Source: CAZPHU01 sp964419255
Lineage (GTDB): Bacteria > Fibrobacterota > Chitinivibrionia > Chitinivibrionales > CAYFVL01
Length of the DNA: 64,000 nt
Direction of reading: 5' to 3'
NCBI GenBank assembly: GCA_964419255.1
Contig: CAYQOU010000001.1
Location: forward strand, 71,328-135,327
The notes under the pieces are model-generated. The model did no database searches and had not been told where the DNA came from. It saw nothing but the letters and a program-made list of their open reading frames with translations. A program made the position numbers and the translations under genes. Shown piece after piece: positions 9,613-18,293 of this stretch (position 1 is the stretch's first letter; every line of letters starts with the position of its first letter).

Positions 9613-10020
9613 CTACATCTCTTTCAAGTATTGTTCAAGAATCAAACAGGCGGCAATCTTATCGACGGACTTTTTATTTCGACGCTTTTTCTTCGGTTTG
9701 AAGGAGAGAAGATGCTCTGCCCTTTGGGAGGAAAAACTTTCGTCCACGAAATTAAAGGGCAAATGGGTGTTTTTACTCATTTTTTCGGCAAACTCACGAA
9801 CCTCACGGCTCATAACCGTTTCTTCATCCCGTGGACCCAGTGGGAGTCCAAAAATGATTTTTTCCGGAGCTTCCTGCTTTATAAGGTCGAGAAGTGCCAG
9901 GAGAGATGAATCGACTCTCTGACAATCAATAGTAGTGAGACCGCGGACACAGAATCCGGTAGGGTCGGTGACTGAGACGCCAATTCTCCGTCGGCCGTAA
10001 TCAACGCCCATGAGCTTCAT
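9613..10020 (-). CDS. ruvX: Putative pre-16S rRNA nuclease / Holliday junction resolvase-like RuvX (YqgF)
   Basis: YqgF/RuvX proteins have an RNase H-like fold and complete 16S rRNA 5'-end maturation in E. coli; Holliday junction resolution has also been proposed. The 135-residue protein has the hallmark MGVDYGRRRIGVSVTDP (first metal-binding Asp), IIFGLPLGP, NFVDESFSSQRAE and the C-terminal DKIAACLILEQYL with the last acidic/metal residues. Length is typical (about 135-150). The ATG at 10020 lies within the 3' end of the upstream gene (about 20 bp overlap), pointing to coupled translation. An alternative TTG start at 10023 adds one residue. Confidence 0.92.
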   Translation of the reverse strand: MKLMGVDYGRRRIGVSVTDPTGFCVRGLTTIDCQRVDSSLLALLDLIKQEAPEKIIFGLPLGPRDEETVMSREVREFAEKMSKNTHLPFNFVDESFSSQRAEHLLSFKPKKKRRNKKSVDKIAACLILEQYLKEM

Positions 10021-12166
10021 CAATTTCCTTTGTCCACTCCATCAGTATACCAAGGGTGGGTAATTTGCAGTTGCTGTTTTGGGGCTTTTTGTTGAGTACG
10101 AATCTGAAACGACCTTCTTCAAGGTTCAAAATATCAAAAACGGCATCCCGCGCGACATTCTTTCGTGATGCGGCATAGGTGATAAGCCCATTGTTGAAGA
10201 ATACCAGGCCAAAGGGTTTCTTGTCTTCCAGAAGAAGGCACCCTGTTTTGCGGCCAATCTCCGCAAACTGGAAAACCTCCGCCAAACTCCCATCGGCAAC
10301 ATCACCGGTAAGGGCAGCCTCTTCCACACTCTTTTGAATGGAATGCTGTTGGGACGAGCTTCGGTTAATAAGAGGTGTAACCAGGCTGAAAATGTCGCGG
10401 TCATTGAAAAGGGAGCCGAAATAATGTGTATTCGGCAATTTCCGGGATCGAGGTGCGTTCTGTGGGTTTGGGACGTTATAAAAAAGCGTTAGAAGGTTAG
10501 CGGTACTTGCTCGTGAGGTCAACACGTGTTCGACAGCTTGAAACACATTAGGCTGCATCGCCCAGTCTACGGCTACAATATCCGGGAGGAAATGGGTCAA
10601 CGTACGATGAACATCAGCAACAGACTGCGTTATTTTAAGGGTGAAACCCAACTCGGAAAAGGTTTTATGCAGGGTGGTCGGTGTGTTTGTCAGGTATCGT
10701 TGAATCGTTTTTTCGGTGCGAGCTACCAGTAAAATTTTCTTTTCGACCGCTACCGATTCAAACCACTCGTTTCTGACTTTGTCGAAACGTGACATGATCA
10801 GTCGGACTATAAAGAAAATAAGGATCAGTGCAGCTACTGCAACTACCACCCATATAAAATCCTTCAGGATGATAGAAGAGGGGGCATCCACAATATTTAA
10901 ATACCGTCTCTCAACCCAGCCCTCTTTGTCTTTATACACAATCTTACACCACGAATCTCCGGCATTCACCAGGCGATAATGTGCTCCTCTGCCTGCCATG
11001 CCCAGAATAGGGGATTCTGGGCTGAGTTCCTGAAGGACGCGAATCGGCTGAACGATTTGAACGTATTTTTCCTGACCCGGCTCTACTGCGGGGCTTTGCG
11101 AAGAGTCGGAACTCTCTTTTGCTTGTCTTCCATTATCAGACGGGATTAATTGCGGAATAAAGGATGCTATGGAGCTTCCGATATCTGAAACCTTATCGGA
11201 AACAACCTTAGATATTTCTGTAACTTTCGAGACAAAATCATTTTGTTTCTCAGAAGGAGCGGATTGATTATCGACAACCGGTTCTCCCTCGCCATGAGAT
11301 GACTTTTCCAGGGAGCCCACTCTTGATGGATCGATTGGAGCGCTTAATTCTTCACTCTGTTCACTCTCAGTCGTACTCTGTTCGATTTCATCATCGGTCG
11401 AAGAGCGGATGGAGGTTTCCGGGCTCTGTGTACGTACCGGTGATCCCGTACGGGAAGCGGTCGTTTTTCTTTCGGATCGGGCAGGTGTTTTGCCGGATGA
11501 GTTCGTCCTGTCGGTCTGCACATGTGCAGATTTGCGCCTCTGCTCTGCACGGTCGGAAGCAGGAGAATAGGATTGTCTTTGCACCGTTTGACGGTTTTGA
11601 GTTTGTTGCCTGCTTGCCCGCTGTCGGTTTGGGGTGGTGCTTTGACGTTTAACTTCAGTCTGTTGCCCGGTGGGGGGCGAAGCGGGTAATTGCTCGCTTT
11701 CGGAGGCCGTGTCAGCCTTTTCTAAAGAATCCTGCTGGTTTTGTTCTGCCAGACGTTTCTGCTCTTCGGCTTGCCTTTTTGCTTCCAAGGCTCTTTGCTC
11801 GGCAACAGGATCATAAAGTTTTGCATCTTTAGTGCTGACCCAGCCGGGGGTATTCATCACTCGAATCTCGAACCATTCTCCCTGTCTTCTCTGTATATGG
11901 AACCGTTGTCCCTGTTCCGCCAATACAACGACAGAGGAGCTTTTGTCGGGATTGGAATACACCTTAACATAGAAGCCGGTTATTTCGACGGAATCTGCAG
12001 AAGACTGCGAAGCAGTGCCGAAGGTAAACAGCTTTTTAATGCTACCGTCAACCATTGACGGTAGCATATAGGAAATATTGCCTGTCCTTATTCCCGCTTC
12101 GATTCGCTTAGCGGTAAATACCCCGCTTGAGAAAAGAACAAGTGCAAACGCAACCCACATTTTCAT
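10001..12166 (-). CDS. Membrane protein with two SH3b domains, receiver-like domain and PATAN (DUF4388) domain
   Basis: A 721-residue multi-domain protein. Order: signal peptide (1-19); SH3b domain (about 60-118, ending GWVSTKDAKLYDP); a long Gln/Ser/Glu/Arg-rich linker (about 125-360); second SH3b (about 367-425, SWCKIVYKDKEGWVERRYL); transmembrane helix (about 435-457, IWVVVAVAALILIFFIV); a cytoplasmic receiver-like fold (about 475-595, starting EKKILLVART and containing PDIVAVDW); and a PATAN/DUF4388 domain (about 622-715, FQFAEIGRKTGCLLLED). SH3b domains usually bind cell-wall peptides, while PATAN domains occur in signalling proteins, so an envelope-to-cytoplasm sensor is a reasonable inference. 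The upstream neighbour is a smaller SH3b membrane protein. Confidence 0.75.
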   Translation of the reverse strand: MKMWVAFALVLFSSGVFTAKRIEAGIRTGNISYMLPSMVDGSIKKLFTFGTASQSSADSVEITGFYVKVYSNPDKSSSVVVLAEQGQRFHIQRRQGEWFEIRVMNTPGWVSTKDAKLYDPVAEQRALEAKRQAEEQKRLAEQNQQDSLEKADTASESEQLPASPPTGQQTEVKRQSTTPNRQRASRQQTQNRQTVQRQSYSPASDRAEQRRKSAHVQTDRTNSSGKTPARSERKTTASRTGSPVRTQSPETSIRSSTDDEIEQSTTESEQSEELSAPIDPSRVGSLEKSSHGEGEPVVDNQSAPSEKQNDFVSKVTEISKVVSDKVSDIGSSIASFIPQLIPSDNGRQAKESSDSSQSPAVEPGQEKYVQIVQPIRVLQELSPESPILGMAGRGAHYRLVNAGDSWCKIVYKDKEGWVERRYLNIVDAPSSIILKDFIWVVVAVAALILIFFIVRLIMSRFDKVRNEWFESVAVEKKILLVARTEKTIQRYLTNTPTTLHKTFSELGFTLKITQSVADVHRTLTHFLPDIVAVDWAMQPNVFQAVEHVLTSRASTANLLTLFYNVPNPQNAPRSRKLPNTHYFGSLFNDRDIFSLVTPLINRSSSQQHSIQKSVEEAALTGDVADGSLAEVFQFAEIGRKTGCLLLEDKKPFGLVFFNNGLITYAASRKNVARDAVFDILNLEEGRFRFVLNKKPQNSNCKLPTLGILMEWTKEIDEAHGR

Positions 12167-12178
12167 AAAAGTACTAGT

Positions 12179-12568
12179 TTAAGCTTCAGCTTTCTTTTGA
12201 ATTTGAATAAAATAGTAGGCACCGAAGATTGTACCGCCCAAAAGGACCAGTATGAACAAAAATGTGCCCAGAGGGAGCGAAAAGATCGTGATAGGTTTGC
12301 GGGCAACCAGCACGCCGGCGCGCTTTTCCACCCATCCTATCTTATCATTCACCTTCACTTGAAGCCAGGATGTACCCTCGTTTACCAGCTCCAGATGGTC
12401 GCCTTTGGATGCCTGATCAACAATTTCGGACTTTGGATCGAGCTTCTCATACACATTGGCAAAAGGTTTCTTGATACGAATAAACTTGGCCTCTTTTGCA
12501 GCGTATGATGCAAAGGCACCGACAAGTATTGCAAACGTACAGCCTACTAAAAGCATATATGCTTTCAT
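12179..12568 (-). CDS. SH3b-domain membrane protein
   Basis: A 129-residue protein: N-terminal signal sequence (about 1-23), one SH3b domain (about 30-88, containing FANVYEKLDPKSEIV and WLQVKVNDKIGWVEKRAG) and a C-terminal transmembrane helix (about 97-120) with a short basic tail. The SH3b domain should therefore sit in the periplasm. Its ATG overlaps the lpxK stop (ATGA), and the next gene, 12 nt downstream, repeats the SH3b-then-membrane design at larger scale. The two proteins may act together in sensing or organising the envelope; that is inference only. Confidence 0.75.
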   Translation of the reverse strand: MKAYMLLVGCTFAILVGAFASYAAKEAKFIRIKKPFANVYEKLDPKSEIVDQASKGDHLELVNEGTSWLQVKVNDKIGWVEKRAGVLVARKPITIFSLPLGTFLFILVLLGGTIFGAYYFIQIQKKAEA

Positions 12569-13647
12569 GAAGGATTCCTCCTGTTACGGGAAAAACTTAA
12601 TATAGAGTCAATCTTTTTGAAAAAAGTGTCTCGAGCCATTGTATCCGAAAATTCCAATGATATCTTAAGATACCAAATCTCTTTTCTATTTACAAGTTTT
12701 AAAGTGCGCATTCTGCTGGCATCTTTTTCCGTCGTCATAATGCCGGTTGTATTCTGTTTAAGAATGCTCTCAATTTCATTCCGTGTGAACACATGGTGAT
12801 CAGGAAAAACAGATGTATGCGTCGGGAAAATGCCCATGTTTTTAACCGTTTTAATAAATCTTTGTGGATGGGCAATACCAGAGATCAACCCCCAATTTCC
12901 CTCTTTCAGCCTCTTTCGCTTTTCGCCGGTCTGAAGATTAACCCATTCGAAGGGTCTAGACAGCAGTATGATAATCGGAAAACCACTTCCCAGTTGTGAT
13001 TGAATATAACTTTGTGTCCATTTTACCGCCTGGAGATCATTTTTCGATGCAATTATGCATGCCAAATCTGCCCGTCGCATGTTTTTAACCGGCTCACGAA
13101 GGTATCCCGCAGGGATTAGGTGTGGCTTTCGTTCCATGGGAGGGAGGCATACAATATCCAGATGTCGGGCAATCCGACGGTGTTGAAAGCCATCATCCAG
13201 AACAAATACCAGCCTGTCGGCAGTCACTTGACCGTTATTGAGAATATTGTAACATGAGTCGGTTCTGCTGGCTCCGACGCCAAGCAGGGTCTGGGGCAAA
13301 GATGCATGTATCATGGCCGGTTCGTCTCCCACTTCTGTCCAGTCAGCATCCTGATATGGCTGGATTATAACCGGTTCTTTGCATCGTCGTCCATACCCTC
13401 TACTCAGAATCGCTACTTCCAGATGACGTTTGGTCAGAAGGTATTCGGCTATGAGGGCTGTAAGCGGCGTTTTACCGGTCCCTCCGGCATGGATTCCACC
13501 GACACTGATGGTCGGGGCCGATGGGAAAAATTGATGATGCCGGTGAGTATCATACCATCGGTTACGAAACATTACCGCACATCCGTAAGCCGCCGCAAGG
13601 CAGCGGGCGGGTAAAGTGTTGCCGATTGGCTTCAAATTGTTCTTCAT
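12565..13647 (-). CDS. lpxK: Tetraacyldisaccharide 4'-kinase LpxK
   Basis: LpxK is the inner-membrane kinase that phosphorylates the 4' position of the lipid A disaccharide, giving lipid IVA. The 360-residue protein has the family signature FFPSAPTISVGGIHAGGTGK with a P-loop (GGTGKTP), followed by ILSRGYGR, VGDEPAMIH, LVFVLDDGFQHRRIARHLDI and TTEKDASR. The ATG at 13647 overlaps the prmC stop (ATGA); the longer frame upstream lies within prmC. The stop overlaps the next ATG in the same way. Its presence shows that the organism builds an LPS outer membrane. Confidence 0.93.
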   Translation of the reverse strand: MKNNLKPIGNTLPARCLAAAYGCAVMFRNRWYDTHRHHQFFPSAPTISVGGIHAGGTGKTPLTALIAEYLLTKRHLEVAILSRGYGRRCKEPVIIQPYQDADWTEVGDEPAMIHASLPQTLLGVGASRTDSCYNILNNGQVTADRLVFVLDDGFQHRRIARHLDIVCLPPMERKPHLIPAGYLREPVKNMRRADLACIIASKNDLQAVKWTQSYIQSQLGSGFPIIILLSRPFEWVNLQTGEKRKRLKEGNWGLISGIAHPQRFIKTVKNMGIFPTHTSVFPDHHVFTRNEIESILKQNTTGIMTTEKDASRMRTLKLVNRKEIWYLKISLEFSDTMARDTFFKKIDSILSFSRNRRNPS

Positions 13648-14492
13648 CGGTTGTTGCTGTTCCCCGGATATATTGCCCGTACAACACGAGGACGATTGGC
13701 TAAATCTTTGAAAACTTGAACTGACTCCCATCTCGCATCTTTAAATATAAAAGATACACTCTCACCCTGATCGTAGCCTATTTCACAGTATATCCGTGCT
13801 CCGTCCTTCAGAAAATCTTTCAGCTCCTGCGCCAAATATCGATAGTAATCGAGCCCATCGGCACCTCCGGCAAGTGCCTCCATTGGTTCGTAATCTCGAA
13901 CACTCGAATTCAGTTCCATGACGTGTCGATCCGGAATATAAGGGGGATTAGAAACCACTATGTCAAAAAGTGGATTCCTTTTGAATGCTTGCAACATGTC
14001 CGAGCATACGACCATAATTGAAGCCTGACAATTTTGACGAGCCACTTCTACGGCATCCTGCGATCTGTCGATGGCAACTAACTTCCAGTCCGGTCTCTCC
14101 CCGCATAGAGTCTGAGCTATTATTCCGCTACCCGTTCCGAGGTCGGTTACATACCGAGATGGCTCATTCTCGTGATGAAGTATCTGGGTGATCACAGTCT
14201 CCGTATCGGGCCGGGGAATGAGTACTGCCTGAGTGGTGATGAATGTCTGGTCCCAGAAGTATGTGTAACCAAGTACGTAGGCAAGGGGAGTTCCTGTCAG
14301 TCGTTTTTTAAGATGAGCGAAGGCTTTCTCCAGCTGCCTCTCTGAAAGCTCCAAGGTAGCTGAACGATATAACCGCTGTCTGTCGAAACCGGTCACATCT
14401 TCGAGTATCTGCTCGGCCTCTCTGCCCGAGAGGTCCTGGGCAACGGGGACAAGGTCCCGGGAAAGCTTGTAAAGTAGTTCTTTAATTTTCAT
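13644..14492 (-). CDS. prmC: Peptide chain release factor N5-glutamine methyltransferase PrmC (HemK)
   Basis: PrmC methylates the Gln of the GGQ motif in release factors RF1 and RF2, using SAM. The 282-residue protein has an N-terminal helical domain, the SAM-binding loop TDLGTGSGIIAQTL, and the catalytic motif SNPPYIPD (the NPPY signature of N-methyltransferases), followed by LAGGADGLDYYR typical of PrmC. It begins at the ATG at 14492 and is the first gene of the minus-strand run ending at rsmI. About 870 bp of repeat-rich DNA separates it from divergently transcribed hflK. Confidence 0.93.
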   Translation of the reverse strand: MKIKELLYKLSRDLVPVAQDLSGREAEQILEDVTGFDRQRLYRSATLELSERQLEKAFAHLKKRLTGTPLAYVLGYTYFWDQTFITTQAVLIPRPDTETVITQILHHENEPSRYVTDLGTGSGIIAQTLCGERPDWKLVAIDRSQDAVEVARQNCQASIMVVCSDMLQAFKRNPLFDIVVSNPPYIPDRHVMELNSSVRDYEPMEALAGGADGLDYYRYLAQELKDFLKDGARIYCEIGYDQGESVSFIFKDARWESVQVFKDLANRPRVVRAIYPGNSNNR

Positions 14493-14520
14493 GGAAAATA
14501 CACGCGCTTATTCGGGTCTG

Positions 14521-14640
14521 GAGAACGATTCTCTAGCGGCGATCAGCTCAATGCTTTAAAACAGAAGAATTTCAGCATTTTGGAAATACCCGCAGCGGGG
14601 CTTTTCATGCAATTGCTCAGAACCGCTAAGTTTATGTCAG
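14521..14640 (+). repeat. Intergenic repeat family 1, copy 1
   Basis: Begins with a box A variant (CGATTCTCTAGCGGCGAT at about 14526) and ends with a box B variant (TTGCTCAGAACCGCTAAG at about 14613). The middle contains TTTTGGAAATACCCGCAG, shared with the copy at 38876-39010. The copy lies between prmC and hflK. Confidence 0.75.
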
Positions 14641-14880
14641 AGTAAAATATACAAAGTCTAACAAGAAATGCACCCGGTCTTTAATGGAATGCACTCATCA
14701 AACACCCGTTACCTGTTGAAGGTGGTAATTTTGCCCCAAAATCGGCATTTATTCCCGATGAATGGTGGCCGGTGATGGAAAAACAGTATCTATCTCTCTG
14801 CTTTGAAACAAATTACCTAACCAATACGAATATGTAGTAAGTATTCGGAATTAAAATTTATGTACATCTAATCAATTCCC

Positions 14881-15040
14881 TGAATTGAACGATTCTCTCT
14901 GGGCGATTCAAACAATGGTTTTGTGCGTGAGGGCTTCAGCAATGCAGGAAAAACCTTGCTAAGGTATTCAGCGCGACCGCATCAACCCTTCTTCCAAAGC
15001 GATTGCGCGACTCATTCGCTCAGAAACGTTCAATAAGGTA
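14881..15040 (+). repeat. Intergenic repeat family 1, copy 2 (full length)
   Basis: A full-length copy of about 150 bp: box A CGATTCTCTCTGGGCGATTC, middle element with GCATCAACCCTTCTTCC, and box B GATTGCGCGACTCATTCGCT followed by CAGAAACGTTCAAT. It matches the copy at 21528-21675 along its whole length. It lies on the hflK side of the prmC/hflK gap. Confidence 0.85.
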
Positions 15041-15100
15041 ACTAAACTGAAAATGCAGCCTCTCGGATGTGATGTGGGTGCACAATCTAGTATATTTAGA

Positions 15101-15184
15101 TTCTTTGTCCGACACCTCTACTCAGTATCCAGTCCTCGGTGCTGTCCCGCTTCAGCGGGAGGACGGGAGGGGGAGCACGTTTTT
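15101..15184 (-). repeat. Intergenic repeat family 2, copy 1
   Basis: Contains an inverted repeat (CCCGCTTCAGCGGG) flanked by GGACGGGAGG and an ACGTG edge. Read on the minus strand it ends GGATACTGAG, then GGTGTCGGACAAAGAATC. The same end is found in the copy ahead of ppx. In this copy the GTG opens a 31-codon frame with no clear Shine-Dalgarno. Confidence 0.8.
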
Positions 15185-15359
15185 GTAATAATTTTCGTCG
15201 TATGTTTTTGTTTCTTATTTCCTTGATCTTTGATCAATGCTTCGGTTCTGCCGGAGGTAGGTGCATATTTCAAATATGGTGTTTATGGGTATTCAATTTC
15301 CGCCTTATTAATCAAAAGAAGAACAATAATCAGATAAATATCACAAAGGGTATGTTTTT

Positions 15360-16361
15360 ATGAATCATGGGGGCAGTACGTTCCCGGTGCGGGATATGTT
15401 AGAAAAATTAAAGAGTTATTTCAACAAAAAACGCAGCTTCAGTATCTTTATTCTATTAATCATCGGTATCGCCGGGTGGGTTTTCTTTACGGGACTATAT
15501 ACTGTTGCGGTAGACGAGATCGCTGTTATTCAGCGGTTCGGCAAATATAACAGGCAAGCCGGGCCGGGGTTGCGTTTCAAGCTACCGGACGGTATAGAAA
15601 AGAGAACAAACATTCGTGTTCAGAAGATTAATACGCAGGAGTTTGGCTTTCGCACAATCAAAGCAGGTGTAAAAAGTGATTACGAGCGTGGAGCCAAATA
15701 TAAAGATGAGTCACTGATGTTGACCGGAGATCTAAATTGCGCTATTGTGGAGTGGCTGGTTCAGTACCGTATCAGTGAACCGGTTGCATACCTTTTCGCG
15801 GTGCGTGATGTGGAGGGAACGCTTCGTGACATATCCGAGGCAACCATGCGCGAGATCATCGGTGATCGCAGTATCAATGAGGTGATCACCAATCGGCTGG
15901 AGATTGCAGATGAAGCCAAGCTGAAGTTACAGACTTCTTTGGAGAAGGCAAATACAGGGCTTACCGTGGTAAACCTTGAGCTTAAAAACACCAACGTGCC
16001 GCAATCCGTTGAACCATCCTTTAATGAAGTCAACCAGGCTCAGCAGGAGAAAGAACGCATGATTTACGAGGCGCGGGAAGATTATAACAAGGCGATTCCT
16101 GCTGCACGTGGTGAGGCGCAGCGGGTTGTTCGTGCCGCAGAGGGGTATGCTCTGGATAGAATTAACACCGCACATGGTGATTCAGCGCGATATGTTTCTT
16201 TATACGAAGCATACAGACATTCAAAAGATGTAACACGGCGTCGCCTTTATCTTGAAGCGATGCGGGAGATTATGCCGAGGATGGGTAAAAAGTTTATCAT
16301 GGAGGATGGACAGAAGGGCATACTGCCCCTGTTGAATCTGAATAAAGGTGGGAGTCAATAA
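15360..16361 (+). CDS. hflK: HflK, SPFH-domain modulator of FtsH protease
   Basis: HflK and HflC form a large periplasm-facing inner-membrane complex around the AAA protease FtsH and control its access to membrane substrates. The 333-residue protein has one N-terminal membrane anchor (about 26-49) and an SPFH/band-7 domain from about residue 50 (YTVAVDEIAVIQRFGKYNRQ, GPGLRFKLPDGIEK), then a long coiled-coil region rich in Glu, Ala and Arg (about 220-275). The start ATG has AAAGGG upstream. It precedes hflC directly, their stop and start sharing one base (TAATG). About 870 bp of repeat-rich DNA lies upstream. Confidence 0.93.
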   Translation: MNHGGSTFPVRDMLEKLKSYFNKKRSFSIFILLIIGIAGWVFFTGLYTVAVDEIAVIQRFGKYNRQAGPGLRFKLPDGIEKRTNIRVQKINTQEFGFRTIKAGVKSDYERGAKYKDESLMLTGDLNCAIVEWLVQYRISEPVAYLFAVRDVEGTLRDISEATMREIIGDRSINEVITNRLEIADEAKLKLQTSLEKANTGLTVVNLELKNTNVPQSVEPSFNEVNQAQQEKERMIYEAREDYNKAIPAARGEAQRVVRAAEGYALDRINTAHGDSARYVSLYEAYRHSKDVTRRRLYLEAMREIMPRMGKKFIMEDGQKGILPLLNLNKGGSQ

Positions 16362-17299
16362 TGCGTTCAATAATCGTCAGTATATTTGTTGCCGTGCTGC
16401 TGATCACCGGGCTATCTTCCGTATATACGGTCGATGAAACTCAGCAGGTAGTGATTACGCAGTTTGGAGAAGCAATCGGCGAGCCGGTCACGGAGCCTGG
16501 ATTGAGATTCAAAACTCCCTGGTTGCAGAAAGTAAACTACTTTCCCAAAAACCTGCTTGAATGGGATGGGCAGCCGGGGCAGGTTCCAACCAGAGAAAAA
16601 ACATTTATTTGGGTCGATACCTTCGGCAGGTGGCGTATTGTTGATCCGCTGACCTATTTCGAGAAGGTGAATAATGAGACTTCGGCCCAGGCGAATCTGG
16701 ACGGAATTATCGATGCCGCGGTACGTAATCTGGTGACCTCAAATTATCTGATCGAGACCGTGCGCAGCTCAAACCGTGAACTGGGCAAAATGGATGATTC
16801 GGTGCAGTTGGCAGATGTAGTTATTCCTAAGAAGCTGAGAATCGGGCGTAGGCAGATGGCCGAGGCGGTACAGAAGCAGGCCGCAAATAAATTGTCTGAA
16901 TTTGGAATCGAGTTGGTTGATGTTCAGTTTAAGAGAATCAATTATAACGAACGGGTTCTGGAAGATGTCTACAACCGTATGATAGCGGAACGAAGGCAAA
17001 TTGCGGAGATGTATCGTTCGGAAGGCCGTGGGGAAAGTTCCAAGATTGAAGGGGAGAAGGAAAAGGAACTTAAACGTATCTATTCGCAAGCATATGCCGA
17101 GGCTGAGAAACTGAAGGGTGAGGCCGATGCGGGAGCCACCAGGACGTATGCCGCCGCCTATGGCCAGGATCCAGAGTTTTACTCTTTTGTTAAGACACTG
17201 GAGCTGTATCGCTCTTCTCTGGACAGTTCAACCTCGGCTATCTTGTCTACCCAGAGTGATTTCATGAAATATTTTAAAGAGTATCGTCCAAAGAATTAG
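16361..17299 (+). CDS. hflC: HflC, SPFH-domain modulator of FtsH protease
   Basis: Partner of HflK in the FtsH-associated SPFH complex. The 312-residue protein has an N-terminal membrane anchor (about 3-22), an SPFH domain (VYTVDETQQVVITQFGEAIG, PGLRFKTPWLQKVNYFPK) and a charged coiled coil (MIAERRQIAEMYRSEGRGE, AEAEKLKGEADAG) near residues 205-260. The C-terminal FVKTLELYRSSL motif is typical of HflC. It starts one base before the hflK stop ends, and a HAD hydrolase gene follows one base after its own stop. Confidence 0.93.
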   Translation: MRSIIVSIFVAVLLITGLSSVYTVDETQQVVITQFGEAIGEPVTEPGLRFKTPWLQKVNYFPKNLLEWDGQPGQVPTREKTFIWVDTFGRWRIVDPLTYFEKVNNETSAQANLDGIIDAAVRNLVTSNYLIETVRSSNRELGKMDDSVQLADVVIPKKLRIGRRQMAEAVQKQAANKLSEFGIELVDVQFKRINYNERVLEDVYNRMIAERRQIAEMYRSEGRGESSKIEGEKEKELKRIYSQAYAEAEKLKGEADAGATRTYAAAYGQDPEFYSFVKTLELYRSSLDSSTSAILSTQSDFMKYFKEYRPKN

Positions 17300-17300
17300 G

Positions 17301-18293
17301 TTGGGTGTCGAAAGGGAAAAAAGTTTGTCTATCGTAGCAGAATTTGCCCGAAAGCTCCACGAGCAGCGGAAGCAGGTCAGCCGACGCGAATACAATCCAT
17401 GTACCTATCCTTCAAAACGGGAGAAGCTCCTGGATGTGAAGGTTGTTATTTTCGACGTCTATGGCACGCTGTTTGATTACTGGCGAAATGACTGGTATAG
17501 TTCCGAGGAATCGAAGATGGAACATCTGCTTGATTCATTCAGAAAAACCGCCGATTTCTTCGGGATGAGCGATACCCTCGCGAAAATGAATCCAAAGGAT
17601 TCGCCGGAGCAGACGTTGCGTGACTTCTATCATGGCTTAATCGCATTGAATCATGAAAAAGCGCTTAAAAAGGGCCGTTCTTTTCCGGAAGTTCGTATCG
17701 AAGAAATTTGGCTGATGATCATCATGATGCTTGCCCGTCACGGCTACACCACCGAATCTCTCCAACTCGGAGAGCAACGGGATGTGGCCAGGTGCATGGC
17801 ATACTTTTACAACTTCCACTCCCTGGGTCGGGGTATGTATCCCGGGGTTGTACCGGCCCTTCAGGCATTGAAAGAAAACAATCTGCAGTTGGGTATACTG
17901 TCAAATGCACAGTTTTATACACCCATCGATCTGACGCTCTACATCCGTGATCAGAGTGGACAGAGGCTTGACGACAGCAACGAACTTTTCGATGAAAATC
18001 TAGTGGTTTTCTCATATGAATCGGGTGTGGCTAAACCAAACAGTATCCTGTTTCGGAAACTTTTCGATACACTTTATGAGCTGCATGTTCTGCCCTCTCA
18101 GACGGTTTTGGTTGGCAATGATCTAATCCAGGATATTCAGCCCGCTCAGCAAGCCGGTATGTTAACCGCCTTATGGGCGGGAGATGATAAAACTGCATTT
18201 ATGCACGATCAGCAGGGGACTATTATCCCCGATATCGTCTTTACCGATTGGACTCACCTTTCATCGAAGGTGTCATTTTATGAATCACGGTAA
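17301..18293 (+). CDS. HAD-superfamily hydrolase
   Basis: A 330-residue haloacid dehalogenase-like phosphatase. Motif I is VVIFDVYGTLFDY (nucleophile Asp near residue 50), motif II LGILSNAQFY, motif III the Lys in GVAKPNSILFRKLF, and motif IV VLVGNDLIQDIQPAQQAG. An all-helical cap lies between motifs I and II. The N-terminal 40 residues are an extra basic segment. The start is uncertain: TTG at 17301 immediately follows hflC, while TTG at 17325 has AAAGGG upstream. The substrate cannot be told from sequence. Its 3' end overlaps the start of the TPR gene by 14 bp if that gene starts at 18280. Confidence 0.82.
   Translation: MGVEREKSLSIVAEFARKLHEQRKQVSRREYNPCTYPSKREKLLDVKVVIFDVYGTLFDYWRNDWYSSEESKMEHLLDSFRKTADFFGMSDTLAKMNPKDSPEQTLRDFYHGLIALNHEKALKKGRSFPEVRIEEIWLMIIMMLARHGYTTESLQLGEQRDVARCMAYFYNFHSLGRGMYPGVVPALQALKENNLQLGILSNAQFYTPIDLTLYIRDQSGQRLDDSNELFDENLVVFSYESGVAKPNSILFRKLFDTLYELHVLPSQTVLVGNDLIQDIQPAQQAGMLTALWAGDDKTAFMHDQQGTIIPDIVFTDWTHLSSKVSFYESR

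Noticed and set aside
15139..15363. 74-codon frame just before hflK
   Set aside because: It runs through repeat DNA, has no ribosome site or recognisable protein pattern, and overlaps the hflK start.
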